DNA of 15,321 nucleotides from DATJXG01 sp035500455 (lineage in GTDB: Bacteria > Acidobacteriota > Terriglobia > Terriglobales > Acidobacteriaceae). Under the pieces are notes generated by a model. It saw nothing but the letters and a program-made list of their open reading frames with translations. It had not been told where the DNA came from and did no database searches. Below, one piece after another: positions 1-6,524 of this stretch. A program made the translations under genes and the position numbers. Location of the stretch: contig DATJXG010000235.1 of assembly GCA_035500455.1 (NCBI GenBank), positions 1 through 15,321 on the forward strand. Reading direction: 5' to 3'. Within the stretch, counting starts at the first letter, position 1, and every line of letters starts with the position of its first letter.

Positions 1-132
1 GATCCGACGCCGCGAGTGTTTCAGCTGGGGCTGACGGGATCGCTGGCTTCACAGCTTGTGGTGGTGAAGTTCGGTGGGGTGGTGGTGAAGGGGGCGTCGT
101 ACGCGCATACCGAGGTGAAGGTGGATCGGTAG
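1..132 (+). CDS. C-terminal end of an unrecognised protein (5' end outside window)
   Basis: The frame is open from base 1 and stops with TAG at 130-132, giving the last 43 residues of a protein that begins upstream. The fragment is rich in Val, Gly and Lys, has a beta-strand-like pattern (QLVVVKFGGVVVKGASY) and ends HTEVKVDR. I do not recognise the family. Its position just before a head-tail connector-type gene suggests a virion structural protein such as a capsid-associated or decoration protein, but that is inference from order only. A heptad repeat array and a good intrinsic terminator follow the stop codon. Confidence 0.5.
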   Translation, partial: DPTPRVFQLGLTGSLASQLVVVKFGGVVVKGASYAHTEVKVDR

Positions 133-142
133 GAGTCGGTCA

Positions 143-170
143 TTGGTCCTTGGTCGTTGGTCGTTGGCTT
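143..170 (+). repeat. Heptad array A (TTGGTCG type)
   Basis: Four consecutive 7-nt units are seen, TTGGTCC, TTGGTCG, TTGGTCG and TTGGCTT, with a weaker unit (TCGGTCA) just before them. The array begins within about a dozen bases of the stop codon of the preceding gene. It belongs to the set of 7-nt-period arrays found in several spacers of this window. Confidence 0.75.
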
Positions 171-197
171 GCGGTTGACGACTTCGGTTGGTGGAAA

Positions 198-232
198 GGG
201 CGCGATTTGTTCGCGTCCTTTTTCTTTTTTCT
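198..232 (+). terminator. Intrinsic (rho-independent) terminator
   Basis: GGGCGCGA (198-205) pairs with TCGCGTCC (211-218) as an 8-bp stem with one G-T wobble and a 5-nt loop. It is followed at once by TCCTTTTTCTTTTTT-type sequence. Stem plus T tract is the standard form of an intrinsic terminator. It would end transcription of the gene stopping at 132, so the connector gene at 315 probably needs its own promoter or read-through. Confidence 0.65.
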
Positions 233-237
233 CTTTC

Positions 238-293
238 GGGTGTTCCTTGGGGACACCCCGCTTTGTTCGGGGGGACGGGGCAAGCCCCGTCCC
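238..293. repeat. Two adjacent GC-rich hairpins, probably a dispersed repeat
   Basis: The first hairpin pairs GGGTGTTCC (238-246) with GGGACACCC (250-258), nine pairs with one wobble and a 3-nt loop. The second pairs GGGACGGGGC (272-281) with GCCCCGTCCC (284-293), a perfect 10-bp stem around AA. Sequence of the form GACGGGGCAAGCCCCGTC is, from memory, a common dispersed intergenic palindrome in several bacterial groups, so this is probably an inserted repeat rather than a gene-specific regulator. It ends about 20 nt before the start of the next gene. Confidence 0.6.
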
Positions 294-314
294 TACACGA
301 GTTGGGGAATGCTT

Positions 315-941
315 ATGAATTATCTGGCTCCATCGGATTATGAAGGTTATGGGTTGGAGGCTACCACGCCGGCGGCGTGGGTCACGGCAGCTTCCTCGGT
401 GATTGACGGGCATTGCCGGCGGGCAACTCTTGGGGTGGCCCAGTATGAAGAGCGGCTGCGCACCACTGCGGGACGGAACCGGGTGCGGGTGACTTATGTG
501 CCGCTGGTGGCTGTGGCACCGGCTACGTCGGCGATTGTTACGGCGCGAGGGCGATACGCCATGCCCCGGCGGGGCGAGTGGCCGGTGGACGAACTGAGCA
601 TCGATATCGCGCTGATGTTCGGGCTGCCTGGCACCTGGGTGGATTTGGATCCGGCGAGCGTGGATGTGTACAGCGATACCGGCGAGTTGACGCTCCCTTT
701 GAATGCGGTGGGATTGGGATTCACCGAGGTCGATGTGGCGTACACGGCGGGGCTGGAGATGATCCCCGATAAGGTGAAAGTGGCGTGCGCGCAGATTGTG
801 CGCAACCTGCAGGCCACGCCGGCGTTGAATGTGCGCTCGGGGAATCTGGACCGCATGCATCTGGAATATTTTTCCGACACGCTGGTGGATGACACGGTGC
901 GCTCGCTGCTGGCGCCTTACGTGGCGCAGAAGGTGGGATGA
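315..941 (+). CDS. Probable phage head-tail connector (gp6-like) protein, 208 aa
   Basis: The start at ATG 315 is chosen because a GGGGA box lies 6 nt upstream. The frame is open back to 150, but that stretch covers the heptad array, terminator and hairpins and is not plausibly coding. ATG 309 is an alternative. The pattern resembles HK97 gp6 / SPP1 gp15 connectors: an N-terminal helix with AASSVIDGHC, then a YEERLR and NRVRVTYVPLVAV beta segment, a long middle region and a helical C-terminus (VKVACAQIVRNLQ). Such proteins form a ring under the portal and join head to tail. The stop overlaps the start of the next gene (ATGA), indicating translational coupling. The family call rests on sequence pattern and gene order, without a search. 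Confidence 0.55.
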   Translation: MNYLAPSDYEGYGLEATTPAAWVTAASSVIDGHCRRATLGVAQYEERLRTTAGRNRVRVTYVPLVAVAPATSAIVTARGRYAMPRRGEWPVDELSIDIALMFGLPGTWVDLDPASVDVYSDTGELTLPLNAVGLGFTEVDVAYTAGLEMIPDKVKVACAQIVRNLQATPALNVRSGNLDRMHLEYFSDTLVDDTVRSLLAPYVAQKVG

Positions 942-1366
942 CGATGGCGAGCACGGGAGTACGGTTCGGGATTTGCGGTACGGCGGTGGTGCGGGCGGCG
1001 GATGCGATGCTGCGCTCGCTGGGCGGGGCGGAGGTGAGCGTGTTGTTTCCGCTTTCGGCTTTGCCGGGGGATTCGAGTGCGCAGCTCGGGTTGGTGGACC
1101 CGGGAGTGGAGGAAGTGAAGTTCTCTCCGGTGGTGGTGCTGAATCTGCCGACGGAGAATACGGGGCCGCGGCAGCGGGTGGAGTTTCTGCTGTCGGCATC
1201 GGCGGTGGCGGCGGAAGCGGCGGACCGGAGTCTGGCTTCGGGGTTGGCGTTACTCGAGGGCGCGCTGGGAGTGATGCATCAGGGAGATTTGTTTCATATC
1301 GAGGGGATTGTGACGGAGTGCTTTGGGGGGACGGAGTATTTGTACCGGGTGACGGGGGTGGAGTGA
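938..1366 (+). CDS. Small phage neck-type protein, function uncertain, 142 aa
   Basis: ATG 938 overlaps the TGA of the upstream connector gene; ATG 944 is an in-frame alternative. The protein is 142 residues, Val/Leu/Gly rich, with no signal peptide or membrane helix. Segments such as VSVLFPLSAL, FSPVVVLNL and RVEFLLSASAV look like beta-strands, and it ends with a strand-rich GDLFHIEGIVTECFGGTEYLYRVTGVE-type tail. In siphophage and gene-transfer-agent clusters the position between connector and tail terminator is held by the head-closure (stopper) protein or another neck protein. That is the most likely role, inferred from synteny only. A heptad array starts 7 nt after the stop. Confidence 0.5.
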   Translation: MTMASTGVRFGICGTAVVRAADAMLRSLGGAEVSVLFPLSALPGDSSAQLGLVDPGVEEVKFSPVVVLNLPTENTGPRQRVEFLLSASAVAAEAADRSLASGLALLEGALGVMHQGDLFHIEGIVTECFGGTEYLYRVTGVE

Positions 1367-1372
1367 AGGAGC

Positions 1373-1407
1373 TTTTAGCTTTTAGCTATTAGCTTTTAGC
1401 CGTTAGC
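1373..1407 (+). repeat. Heptad array B (TTTTAGC type)
   Basis: Five units in perfect 7-nt register: TTTTAGC, TTTTAGC, TATTAGC, TTTTAGC, CGTTAGC. It starts just after the stop codon at 1366. Its reverse complement (GCTAAAA) is the unit of the far end of array C, so the two arrays form a long inverted repeat. Confidence 0.8.
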
Positions 1408-1706
1408 TAAACCCTGGGAGTTGCGCCGCGTGTTCTGCCCCTCTTGCGGGCGGTTCGCCTTAGCGGCTGATGCAGATCCCTCCGCTGCGCTCGGCTCGCT
1501 TCGCTCACCTCGCTTCGGTCGGGATGACAGGGGGATTGGTCGGTGATCGTTTCGGGCGAGGGCTTGCCCGGGGTCTGGAGCTGGAAGACGGAGGCCAGGA
1601 GCCAGGAGCCAGAAGTTAGAAGCTAGAAGTTAGAGCGGAAGCCAGAGGCTAGAAGCCAGAGGCCAGAAAATGACAGCCAGAAGCTAAAAGCTAAGGGCTA
1701 AAAGCT
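1377..1706. repeat. 330-bp segment bounded by 24-bp imperfect inverted repeats
   Basis: The left arm is 1377-1400 and the right arm 1683-1706; the reverse complement of one matches the other at 22 of 24 positions. With one single-base insertion the match extends to about 31 bp. The arms are heptad units TTTTAGC on the left and GCTAAAA on the right. No target-site duplication or transposase was found, so a MITE-like origin is only one possibility; convergent expansion of the same heptad in two orientations is the other. Confidence 0.6.
1475..1532. repeat. CGCTTCGCTC / GGGATGACAGG dispersed repeat
   Basis: The segment runs from AGATCCCTCCGCTGCGCTCGG through CTCGCTTCGCT and CTCGCTTCGGTC to GGGATGACAGG. 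It carries three variants of a CTCGCTTCGCT motif. GATCCCTC...CGGGATGACA is a form I know as a widespread intergenic repeat in several high-GC phyla, recalled and not searched. A related GATGACA-ended element lies at 14244-14317, among chromosomal genes. Confidence 0.5.
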
Positions 1707-1713
1707 AAAAAGC
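1597..1713 (+). repeat. Heptad array C (AGAAGCY type), about 16 units
   Basis: In near-constant 7-nt register the units read AGGAGCC, AGGAGCC, AGAAGTT, AGAAGCT, AGAAGTT, AGAGCGG, then after a 5-nt unit AGAGGCT, AGAAGCC, AGAGGCC, AGAAAAT, GACAGCC, AGAAGCT, AAAAGCT, AAGGGCT, AAAAGCT. The consensus is ARRAGCY. It ends about 15 nt before the next start codon, so it would lie in the leader of that gene. Confidence 0.75.
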
Positions 1714-1727
1714 TGAGAGCTGATTTT

Positions 1728-2246
1728 ATGCAATTCGCTAAAGACAGTTTTTATATGGCGCTGCGGCAGCGGTTGGCGGCAGTGAATCCGGGGCGGACGG
1801 TGACGGTGAATGGGGTTACGTTTCCCGCGGTCATCGTGGCGGAGAATGAACTGGTGGTGCCGGTCGATCCTTTGCCGGATGCGTTCTACCTGGAATGGGG
1901 CGCGGCGTCTCCGGTCTCGCGGCAGGATGGCAGCCGACGGTTGATGGGGATGGAGTGCGTAATTTCTTACCACACATTCGGCACGGTGCAGAGCGGCGTG
2001 GACCGCGGGCGGACGCTGGCGGAGCTGGACATGGAATTGCTGAGCATCTGCCAGCCGCCGCATACCGAGAAGCAGGATTTCTCGCAGTCGCCAAGCGCCG
2101 ACCTGGGGACAGCGCTGGCGTGGAGCGAACCGGTGTTCGGGGATGTGGCGGGGATCATCGCGCAGGAGAGTACGGCGCGGAGAATCCGGCTGGAACGGAA
2201 GACGGTGGTGAAAGTGTTCTTTTTTCCTGAGGTGAATTTTCTATGA
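1728..2246 (+). CDS. Probable phage tail terminator/completion-type protein, 172 aa
   Basis: ATG 1728 opens a 172-residue frame; a weak GAGAG box lies about 10 nt upstream. The N-terminus (FAKDSFYMALRQRLAAVNPGRTVTVNG) is a helix followed by strands. An acidic segment, CQPPHTEKQDF, resembles the variable loop of small tail-terminator proteins. A C-terminal RRIRLERKTVVKVFFF strand ends the chain. Tail terminators cap the growing tail tube and connect it to the head, and the gene sits where one is expected, directly upstream of and overlapping the tube gene (ATGA at 2243-2246). The family was assigned from size and position, not from a diagnostic motif. Confidence 0.45.
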   Translation: MQFAKDSFYMALRQRLAAVNPGRTVTVNGVTFPAVIVAENELVVPVDPLPDAFYLEWGAASPVSRQDGSRRLMGMECVISYHTFGTVQSGVDRGRTLAELDMELLSICQPPHTEKQDFSQSPSADLGTALAWSEPVFGDVAGIIAQESTARRIRLERKTVVKVFFFPEVNFL

Positions 2247-3238
2247 GCGGGGCGAGCGGCGGGCCGGTGCGGGCGGCGATGGTTCCGGTAACGCGGCGGG
2301 TGCGGGCGTATTTTGCGCCCGTTGATCGGACGACGGAGCAGCCGGCGGTTTTTGATCCGGGGAAGCATGGCGCGTTTGCGCTGGCCTCGCCGCCGGCGCC
2401 CTGGCTGGATCTGGGATGGATCGACAACTTCCAAAGACTGTGCGGGACGAGCAGCGAGGCGCTGCGAGCCGGTTCAGTTGGGGCGGTGGCCGGGCAGTTT
2501 CGCGGGCCCTTAGATGCGCGGGTGGAGTTTGACTTCCGGGAGTGGGGCAAGTTGCAGATGGCACTGGCGGGCGGATCGCAGCATATGAACGTGCTGGCGC
2601 CGGACCCGAGTGCGGATGCGCGGCCTTCGGGCGGAGTGGCGTTGACAGCGCTGGCGCTATTGGCGGGATCGACGGCGACGCAGATTGTTTTGGGCGCGGG
2701 AGTGGTGGACACGTTTGCCGTGGGCGACCTGGTGGCGGTGGATGCGGACTATGAAGAGCAGACCGGCTACGTGGGAAGCGGCATTGCGGCGGCCTATGTG
2801 AATGATCCCCTGGACGTGAACCGGGACGCGAATTATGTGCGGCGGGTGACGTTCAACGTCGGCCGAGTGGCGGGAAAGACGGTGACTGCTTTGCTGCTGG
2901 CGCAGCCGCTGCTGGGCGGGGATCCGCCGACGGGGGCGAGCGCGCAGAAAGTGGTGGCGTTTGTGGACCGCGAGGGCGGATCGTTCTTTTCGGAGTGGTC
3001 GGGATTGTTTGTGGCGGAGGAGGAGTCGGGCGGGCGGGCTTGTTTTTACTATCCGCGGCTGCGTCCGAATGTGGTTGCAGGGTTTCAGAGGGAAGAGATG
3101 GTCGAGGTGGCGAAGCCGGTAGTGGCTTTGGGGCTGCGGGCTTCGTTTATCGCCTTGCCTTATCTGGATGTGAACGATGGGGAGATGGCGGTTTGTTATC
3201 GGAGTTATTTTCCGGCGGTGGCGGCGGGAGTGTATTAG
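2243..3238 (+). CDS. Probable phage major tail tube protein, 331 aa
   Basis: ATG 2243 overlaps the stop of the previous gene, so translation is probably coupled. The 331-residue product has an early APWLDLGWIDNFQR segment (about residues 51-64), of the sort seen near the N-terminus of siphophage tube proteins. This is followed by a beta-rich body with VEFDFREWGKLQMALAGG (about 93-110), a VDTFAVGDLVAVDADY strand-turn unit (about 155-170) that fits an SH3-like barrel, and a C-terminal YLDVNDGEMAVCYRSYFPA segment. There is no signal peptide or membrane helix. Tube proteins stack as hexamers to form the tail lumen. A capsid or other virion beta-protein remains possible. Confidence 0.45.
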   Translation: MSGASGGPVRAAMVPVTRRVRAYFAPVDRTTEQPAVFDPGKHGAFALASPPAPWLDLGWIDNFQRLCGTSSEALRAGSVGAVAGQFRGPLDARVEFDFREWGKLQMALAGGSQHMNVLAPDPSADARPSGGVALTALALLAGSTATQIVLGAGVVDTFAVGDLVAVDADYEEQTGYVGSGIAAAYVNDPLDVNRDANYVRRVTFNVGRVAGKTVTALLLAQPLLGGDPPTGASAQKVVAFVDREGGSFFSEWSGLFVAEEESGGRACFYYPRLRPNVVAGFQREEMVEVAKPVVALGLRASFIALPYLDVNDGEMAVCYRSYFPAVAAGVY

Positions 3239-3633
3239 GCGATTGCGGCGGCTTGATGCGCGAGGCATCGGGATTGATTGCGCCCTCGGCACTCATCGCA
3301 TTATCCATCCTGTCGTGCATGTGCGGGTGCGGCGCGACTGCCTGACCCCCGACCGTATCCGGTAGTTGCGCCCGATGGGCGCCGGTCGAACACGGGTAGA
3401 GATACGGCGCGGCTGAAGTCGGCTTGTTTGGGTGAAAACCAGTTGTCAGTTCCCGGTTCTCAGTTCTCAGTTTGGGTTGGCGAAGATTAACGCTTTTCGC
3501 GGGTTGGAGTGCCGCGCCACCTAGTTTCGTTTGCGGAAACGTAACAAAGTTCGAAATCCGAGCGGCATTCGCGGAAGTTTCGCGATGCTTGTTGCTGGAC
3601 ATAGCAGGTTCTGCGTGAGTATCTCAAGGAAAA
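3239..3633. other. 395-bp spacer without a credible gene
   Basis: This gap lies where siphophages carry the tail assembly chaperones and the tape measure gene, yet no long + strand frame is present. A 29-codon frame at 3256-3345 encodes a hydrophobic, Cys-rich peptide (ALIALSILSCMCGCG) but has no clear ribosome site and is not called. A 6-bp hairpin GCGCCC/GGGCGC with a 3-nt loop lies at 3368-3382. Heptad array D with its leader occupies 3421-3474. The remaining sequence to 3625 shows nothing recognised; AAGGA at 3626-3630 is the ribosome site of the next gene. Confidence 0.6.
3421..3474 (+). repeat. Leader plus heptad array D (CAGTTCT type)
   Basis: A 19-nt leader, GGCTTGTTTGGGTGAAAAC (3421-3439), is followed in register by CAGTTGT, CAGTTCC, CGGTTCT, CAGTTCT, CAGTTTG (3440-3474). 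The same leader plus the first CAGTT is repeated exactly at 6321-6344 and in diverged form at 10875-10893. Confidence 0.8.
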
Positions 3634-5967
3634 ATGAAGCTGCAGATTGACAATCTCGATGGCGGAGGACCGCTCGACTACACGGCGGCGGTGGATGTTT
3701 CACAGTTGCCCAAGGTCCTGCGGAAGCTGAACCAGGCGGCGGAGCTGCGCTTCAGCCTGGTGGCGGACAGCACGGATTTTGTAGTGCCGGTAAATGGCGC
3801 GCGCGTGACGCTGGGGCGGATGAACGGCCAGGATCTGTTCACCGGATACGTGAACGCGCCGCCGGGATTTGACTATCTGGGTTGGGGACAACGAGGGCCG
3901 GTTTACCGCTATCGCTTTGTGGCGCGAAGCGATGAATCGCTGTTCGATCGCAAGCGGCTTCCGGACCGACCCCCTTTTGTGGCCCGGAGCGCGGGTGACG
4001 CGCTCCGGCAGTTGAGCAACGATCTGCTGCCGGGGGTGCTGGACACCAGCGCCGTGCAGAACCTCGACCTGCTGCCTTGGTATGTGCCTGACCCGCAGAA
4101 GAAATGGTCGGTGCACGCGGCGCTGATCGGGCTGCTGGCGCGGGCGAACTACCGGGCGGCGGCGGGGGCGCTAAGCTTCGCGCCGGTGGGAGCGGCTGTA
4201 CATACATTAAGCGAGGCGGACAGCAGCTTTTGTCCCGAGGGACTGAAGCTGGCTCCGGCGGATGCGGCGCTCAATGATGTGACCATCGCCGGGCTGATAG
4301 AGCCGCAGGCGTATGTGAAGGATTATTTTGTCGGCGACGGCACTTCGTTGCGGTTTTATCTCTCGCAACAGCCTTTTGTGAAGCTGAGCCAGACGATTGT
4401 GAACGAAGAGTACGACGGGGCGGCTCTGGATGCGACCTCGTGGAGCAAAACCGACCCGGCGAACGCGGTCTCGGTGAGCGGTGGGGCGCTGCAGGTTGCG
4501 GGGGGAACGGGCGCCGACGGGCAAACGACGGTGGTGTTCGCGGAGAAGATCGAACTGGGCGGGGCGTTCGTGCTGCAGCACGGGGACGTGTTGTTCAACG
4601 CACCGTCGAATGGGGTGCTGGGCGGACTCTACGCCGGGGGGATTACGGCAGGCGGGTGCCTGGCGGGGTTTTGGGTGACGCCGAACGGGAGCCAGTCGGA
4701 TATTCAGGCGGTGATTCACGGGGTGCGCAGCGGGCCGGTGGTGGCGACGGTGAGCGGGCATCACTACGTGCTGAGCACGCGCTTTTATGCCTCGGCGATC
4801 TATCGGAAGCAGCAGGTGTTTCACTCTTCGGCGCATCCGGCGGGCAGCGGGCGGGGCGGAAGCGACATTGCGGCGGATGTGCGGGTGGTGCTGGAGGTGC
4901 ATGACATTGATCCGGGGAATCCGGCGACGCTGGTGGCGGCGTCGGAGGTATTGTTCGATGGAGTGATCAGCGGCGCGCCGGGGTTTTGCACTTATGCGCT
5001 GGTGAATGCGGCGAGCATGAATTGTTCGCTGGCATTCACCCGGCTGATCAAGGCGGTGGACGCGGAGGTGCGCAGCGCGCTGCCGGGGCAGGGCTACCGG
5101 ACGCGGCTGGTGGGGTCGCAGTCGGATGGGGCGGAGTGCGTGGTGACCTCGAGCGAGGCGTTGCAGTTCTTTGCGCAGTGGGCGCCGGCGGCGAATGAGC
5201 AGATTGTGGTGCGATACCGCGGAAATGGGCGGGCGCTGGCGCGGGTGACAAACCCGGCGGGCATCGCGGCGCTGGCTCACGGCAGCGACGACGGAGTGCG
5301 GGCGGCGCTGTTGCACCTGAAAGAGCCGCCGCCGCGAACCGCTGTGGATTGCGAGAACGCAGCGCTGGCGCTGCTGGATGACGGCGGCGGAAGCGGCTGG
5401 GCGGGAGAGTACGACGTCTGGAATGACTTCCTTCCCGGGGGACAGGATGTTTTTCCGGGCGATGCGGTGAGCGTGAGCGCGCCGTCGCGAGGGGCGGCGT
5501 TTCAGGCGGTGGTGCGGGAGGTGGACGTGGAGGTCGAGGACCTCGGCGGAGAGCATTGCCGTTATGCGATCCGGTTTGCGGATGACGCGTCGCAGCGTCT
5601 GGGGTTCGAGCTCGAATCGAGTGAGATTGCTGCGAGCCTGGGGGTCACCGCGGTGACCGCCGATTCGATCGGGACAAATTTTCTGGCGGAGCTTACCGAG
5701 GCTGAGATCACCGCGGTGACCTCAACCAGTGTGACGGTGGACGCGGGAGCGGCGGCGCCGGCGGGCGGGGGGATCGAAGTGCGGCGCAGCGACGTGGGCT
5801 GGGGGCCGGACAATGACCGGAACCTGGTCGGGCGGTTCACCTCCCAGACATTCTCCCTGCCGCGGCTGTCGCGGGTGCAGGACTACTTCCTGCGTCCGTT
5901 TGACGGCTCGGCGCCGCCGAAATATTCGCGCTACTCGGTGGCGCTGCACGTGGACTATCCGGCTTGA
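3634..5967 (+). CDS. Phage tail hub / baseplate-like protein with inserted domain, 777 aa
   Basis: ATG 3634 follows an AAGGA box by 3 nt. Residues 1-215 resemble tail hub proteins of the gp27/gp44 type: a strand with LPKVLRKLNQAAELRFSL (25-42), a DLFTGYV turn (68-73), a helix AGDALRQLSNDLL (120-132) and a WSVHAALIGLLARANYRAAAGALSFAP unit (158-184). A second hub-like part lies at about 500-660, with ALALLDDGGGSGW (577-589) and FPGDAVSVSAP (607-617). Between them, about 230-470, sits a beta-rich segment starting DYFVGDGTSLRFYLSQQPF with EEYDGAALDATSW and a GGLYAG core, which looks like a jelly-roll or lectin-type insertion. Residues about 661-777 are beta-rich and may be Fn3-like. Hubs sit at the tail tip and contact the host surface. 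The hub reading is fairly good; the insertion's fold is a guess. Confidence 0.5.
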   Translation: MKLQIDNLDGGGPLDYTAAVDVSQLPKVLRKLNQAAELRFSLVADSTDFVVPVNGARVTLGRMNGQDLFTGYVNAPPGFDYLGWGQRGPVYRYRFVARSDESLFDRKRLPDRPPFVARSAGDALRQLSNDLLPGVLDTSAVQNLDLLPWYVPDPQKKWSVHAALIGLLARANYRAAAGALSFAPVGAAVHTLSEADSSFCPEGLKLAPADAALNDVTIAGLIEPQAYVKDYFVGDGTSLRFYLSQQPFVKLSQTIVNEEYDGAALDATSWSKTDPANAVSVSGGALQVAGGTGADGQTTVVFAEKIELGGAFVLQHGDVLFNAPSNGVLGGLYAGGITAGGCLAGFWVTPNGSQSDIQAVIHGVRSGPVVATVSGHHYVLSTRFYASAIYRKQQVFHSSAHPAGSGRGGSDIAADVRVVLEVHDIDPGNPATLVAASEVLFDGVISGAPGFCTYALVNAASMNCSLAFTRLIKAVDAEVRSALPGQGYRTRLVGSQSDGAECVVTSSEALQFFAQWAPAANEQIVVRYRGNGRALARVTNPAGIAALAHGSDDGVRAALLHLKEPPPRTAVDCENAALALLDDGGGSGWAGEYDVWNDFLPGGQDVFPGDAVSVSAPSRGAAFQAVVREVDVEVEDLGGEHCRYAIRFADDASQRLGFELESSEIAASLGVTAVTADSIGTNFLAELTEAEITAVTSTSVTVDAGAAAPAGGGIEVRRSDVGWGPDNDRNLVGRFTSQTFSLPRLSRVQDYFLRPFDGSAPPKYSRYSVALHVDYPA

Positions 5968-5980
5968 GCGAGCAGCGAAT

Positions 5981-6289
5981 ATGGGCGATCTGGAGAACGA
6001 GATTCTAGGCAGGCACGGGCATGGCGGCGGGAAGCAGCCGCTGGTGGTGCGCGTTACCGACAGCGATTTTCAGGCGGACGTGCTGGAGAAACTGGGGCGA
6101 CTGGAAGCCAAGATGGACATGCTGATGGGCAGCGGCCAGCCGGGGCGAATGAAGCTGGCGGAGGACCGGCTGGTTGCGTTGGAGCGAAATGATATCCGCC
6201 GAAGCGTTTACGACCGGCTGGTGAATGCGGCTTTGACTACGGCGATCAGCGTGGCGATTGCGCTGCATGAGCGGTGGGGGATTCGTTAG
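5981..6289 (+). CDS. Small coiled-coil plus C-terminal membrane-helix protein (holin/XhlA-like), 102 aa
   Basis: ATG 5981 begins 13 nt after the hub stop; the in-frame upstream extension overlaps the hub gene and is rejected. Residues 29-70 have a heptad-like pattern (DFQADVLEKLGRLEAKMDMLMG, then MKLAEDRLVALERN), suggesting a coiled coil. Residues about 80-96 (LVNAALTTAISVAIALH) are a likely membrane helix, ending in a short RWGIR tail. A coiled coil followed by one C-terminal membrane helix is the layout of XhlA-type phage holin-associated proteins, and the site after the tail-tip gene suits a lysis or membrane-anchoring role. No lysin is visible nearby. The function is inferred from architecture. 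Confidence 0.5.
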   Translation: MGDLENEILGRHGHGGGKQPLVVRVTDSDFQADVLEKLGRLEAKMDMLMGSGQPGRMKLAEDRLVALERNDIRRSVYDRLVNAALTTAISVAIALHERWGIR

Positions 6290-6320
6290 CGCTCTTCATT
6301 TCTGACGGGCAGTGATCCGG

Positions 6321-6402
6321 GGCTTGTTTGGGTGAAAACCAGTTCTCGGTTCGCAGTTCCCAGTTCTCAGTTTCTGGTTCGCAGTTTCCGGTTCTCGGTT
6401 GT
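6321..6402 (+). repeat. Leader plus heptad array E (CAGTTCT type), nine units
   Basis: The leader at 6321-6339 is identical to the one at 3421-3439. It is followed in strict 7-nt register by CAGTTCT, CGGTTCG, CAGTTCC, CAGTTCT, CAGTTTC, TGGTTCG, CAGTTTC, CGGTTCT, CGGTTGT (6340-6402). The consensus is CRGTTCY. It lies 31 nt after the stop of the holin-like gene. Confidence 0.85.
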
Positions 6403-6428
6403 TCGAGATAGAACGCATGAGTTCAGTT

Positions 6429-6464
6429 GGCTTCCGGCTGCCGGTTTTGCGGGAAGCCATTTTT
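6429..6464 (+). terminator. Possible intrinsic terminator
   Basis: GGCTTCC (6429-6435) pairs perfectly with GGAAGCC (6452-6458) and is followed by ATTTTT (6459-6464). The 16-nt loop is large but contains a smaller CCGG/CCGG pairing option. The T run is short, so the call is moderate. It would end transcription of the tail operon before the small gene at 6525. Confidence 0.35.
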
Positions 6465-6524
6465 CGCAAGCCACGTTTTCGGCTTCGATTTCACACAACA
6501 CCAATTCATAGAGGAGAAATTACA

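Larger units (their letters stand above)
1367..1727. other. 361-bp gene-free spacer packed with repeats
   Basis: No credible gene is seen on either strand. From left to right the spacer holds heptad array B (1373-1407), an unremarkable stretch, an imperfect CGCTTCGCTC-type repeat ending in GGGATGACAGG (about 1475-1532), a stretch of about 65 bp with no recognised structure, and heptad array C (1597-1713). The spacer splits what would otherwise be a compact neck-gene operon, which is unusual for a functional phage. Confidence 0.7.

Noticed and set aside
150..314. N-terminal extension of the connector gene
   Set aside because: The stretch contains a heptad array, an intrinsic terminator and two hairpins; a ribosome box fits ATG 315 instead.
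21..1199. 392-codon open frame on the - strand
   Set aside because: It crosses the terminator, hairpins and two + strand phage-type genes, and its product is low-complexity Pro/Ser/Arg/His sequence without domains.
1597..1713. Repeat arrays considered as CRISPR
   Set aside because: Units are only 7 nt, degenerate and directly adjacent, with no 25-40 nt repeats or unique spacers, and no cas genes are present.
3256..3345. 29-codon hydrophobic Cys-rich frame after the tail tube gene
   Set aside because: It has an ATG but no clear ribosome site and no recognisable family, and is short enough to arise by chance; a decayed remnant is possible but not supported.
4207..5556. 449-codon open frame on the - strand inside the hub gene
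   Set aside because: It is antisense to a well-supported + strand gene and is very rich in Arg, His and Pro, typical of a high-GC shadow frame.
3421..6344. Exact 24-bp direct repeat (3421-3444 and 6321-6344) considered as phage attachment sites
   Set aside because: A third diverged copy lies at 10875 and each is joined to a heptad array, so this is a dispersed repeat family; no integrase is present.
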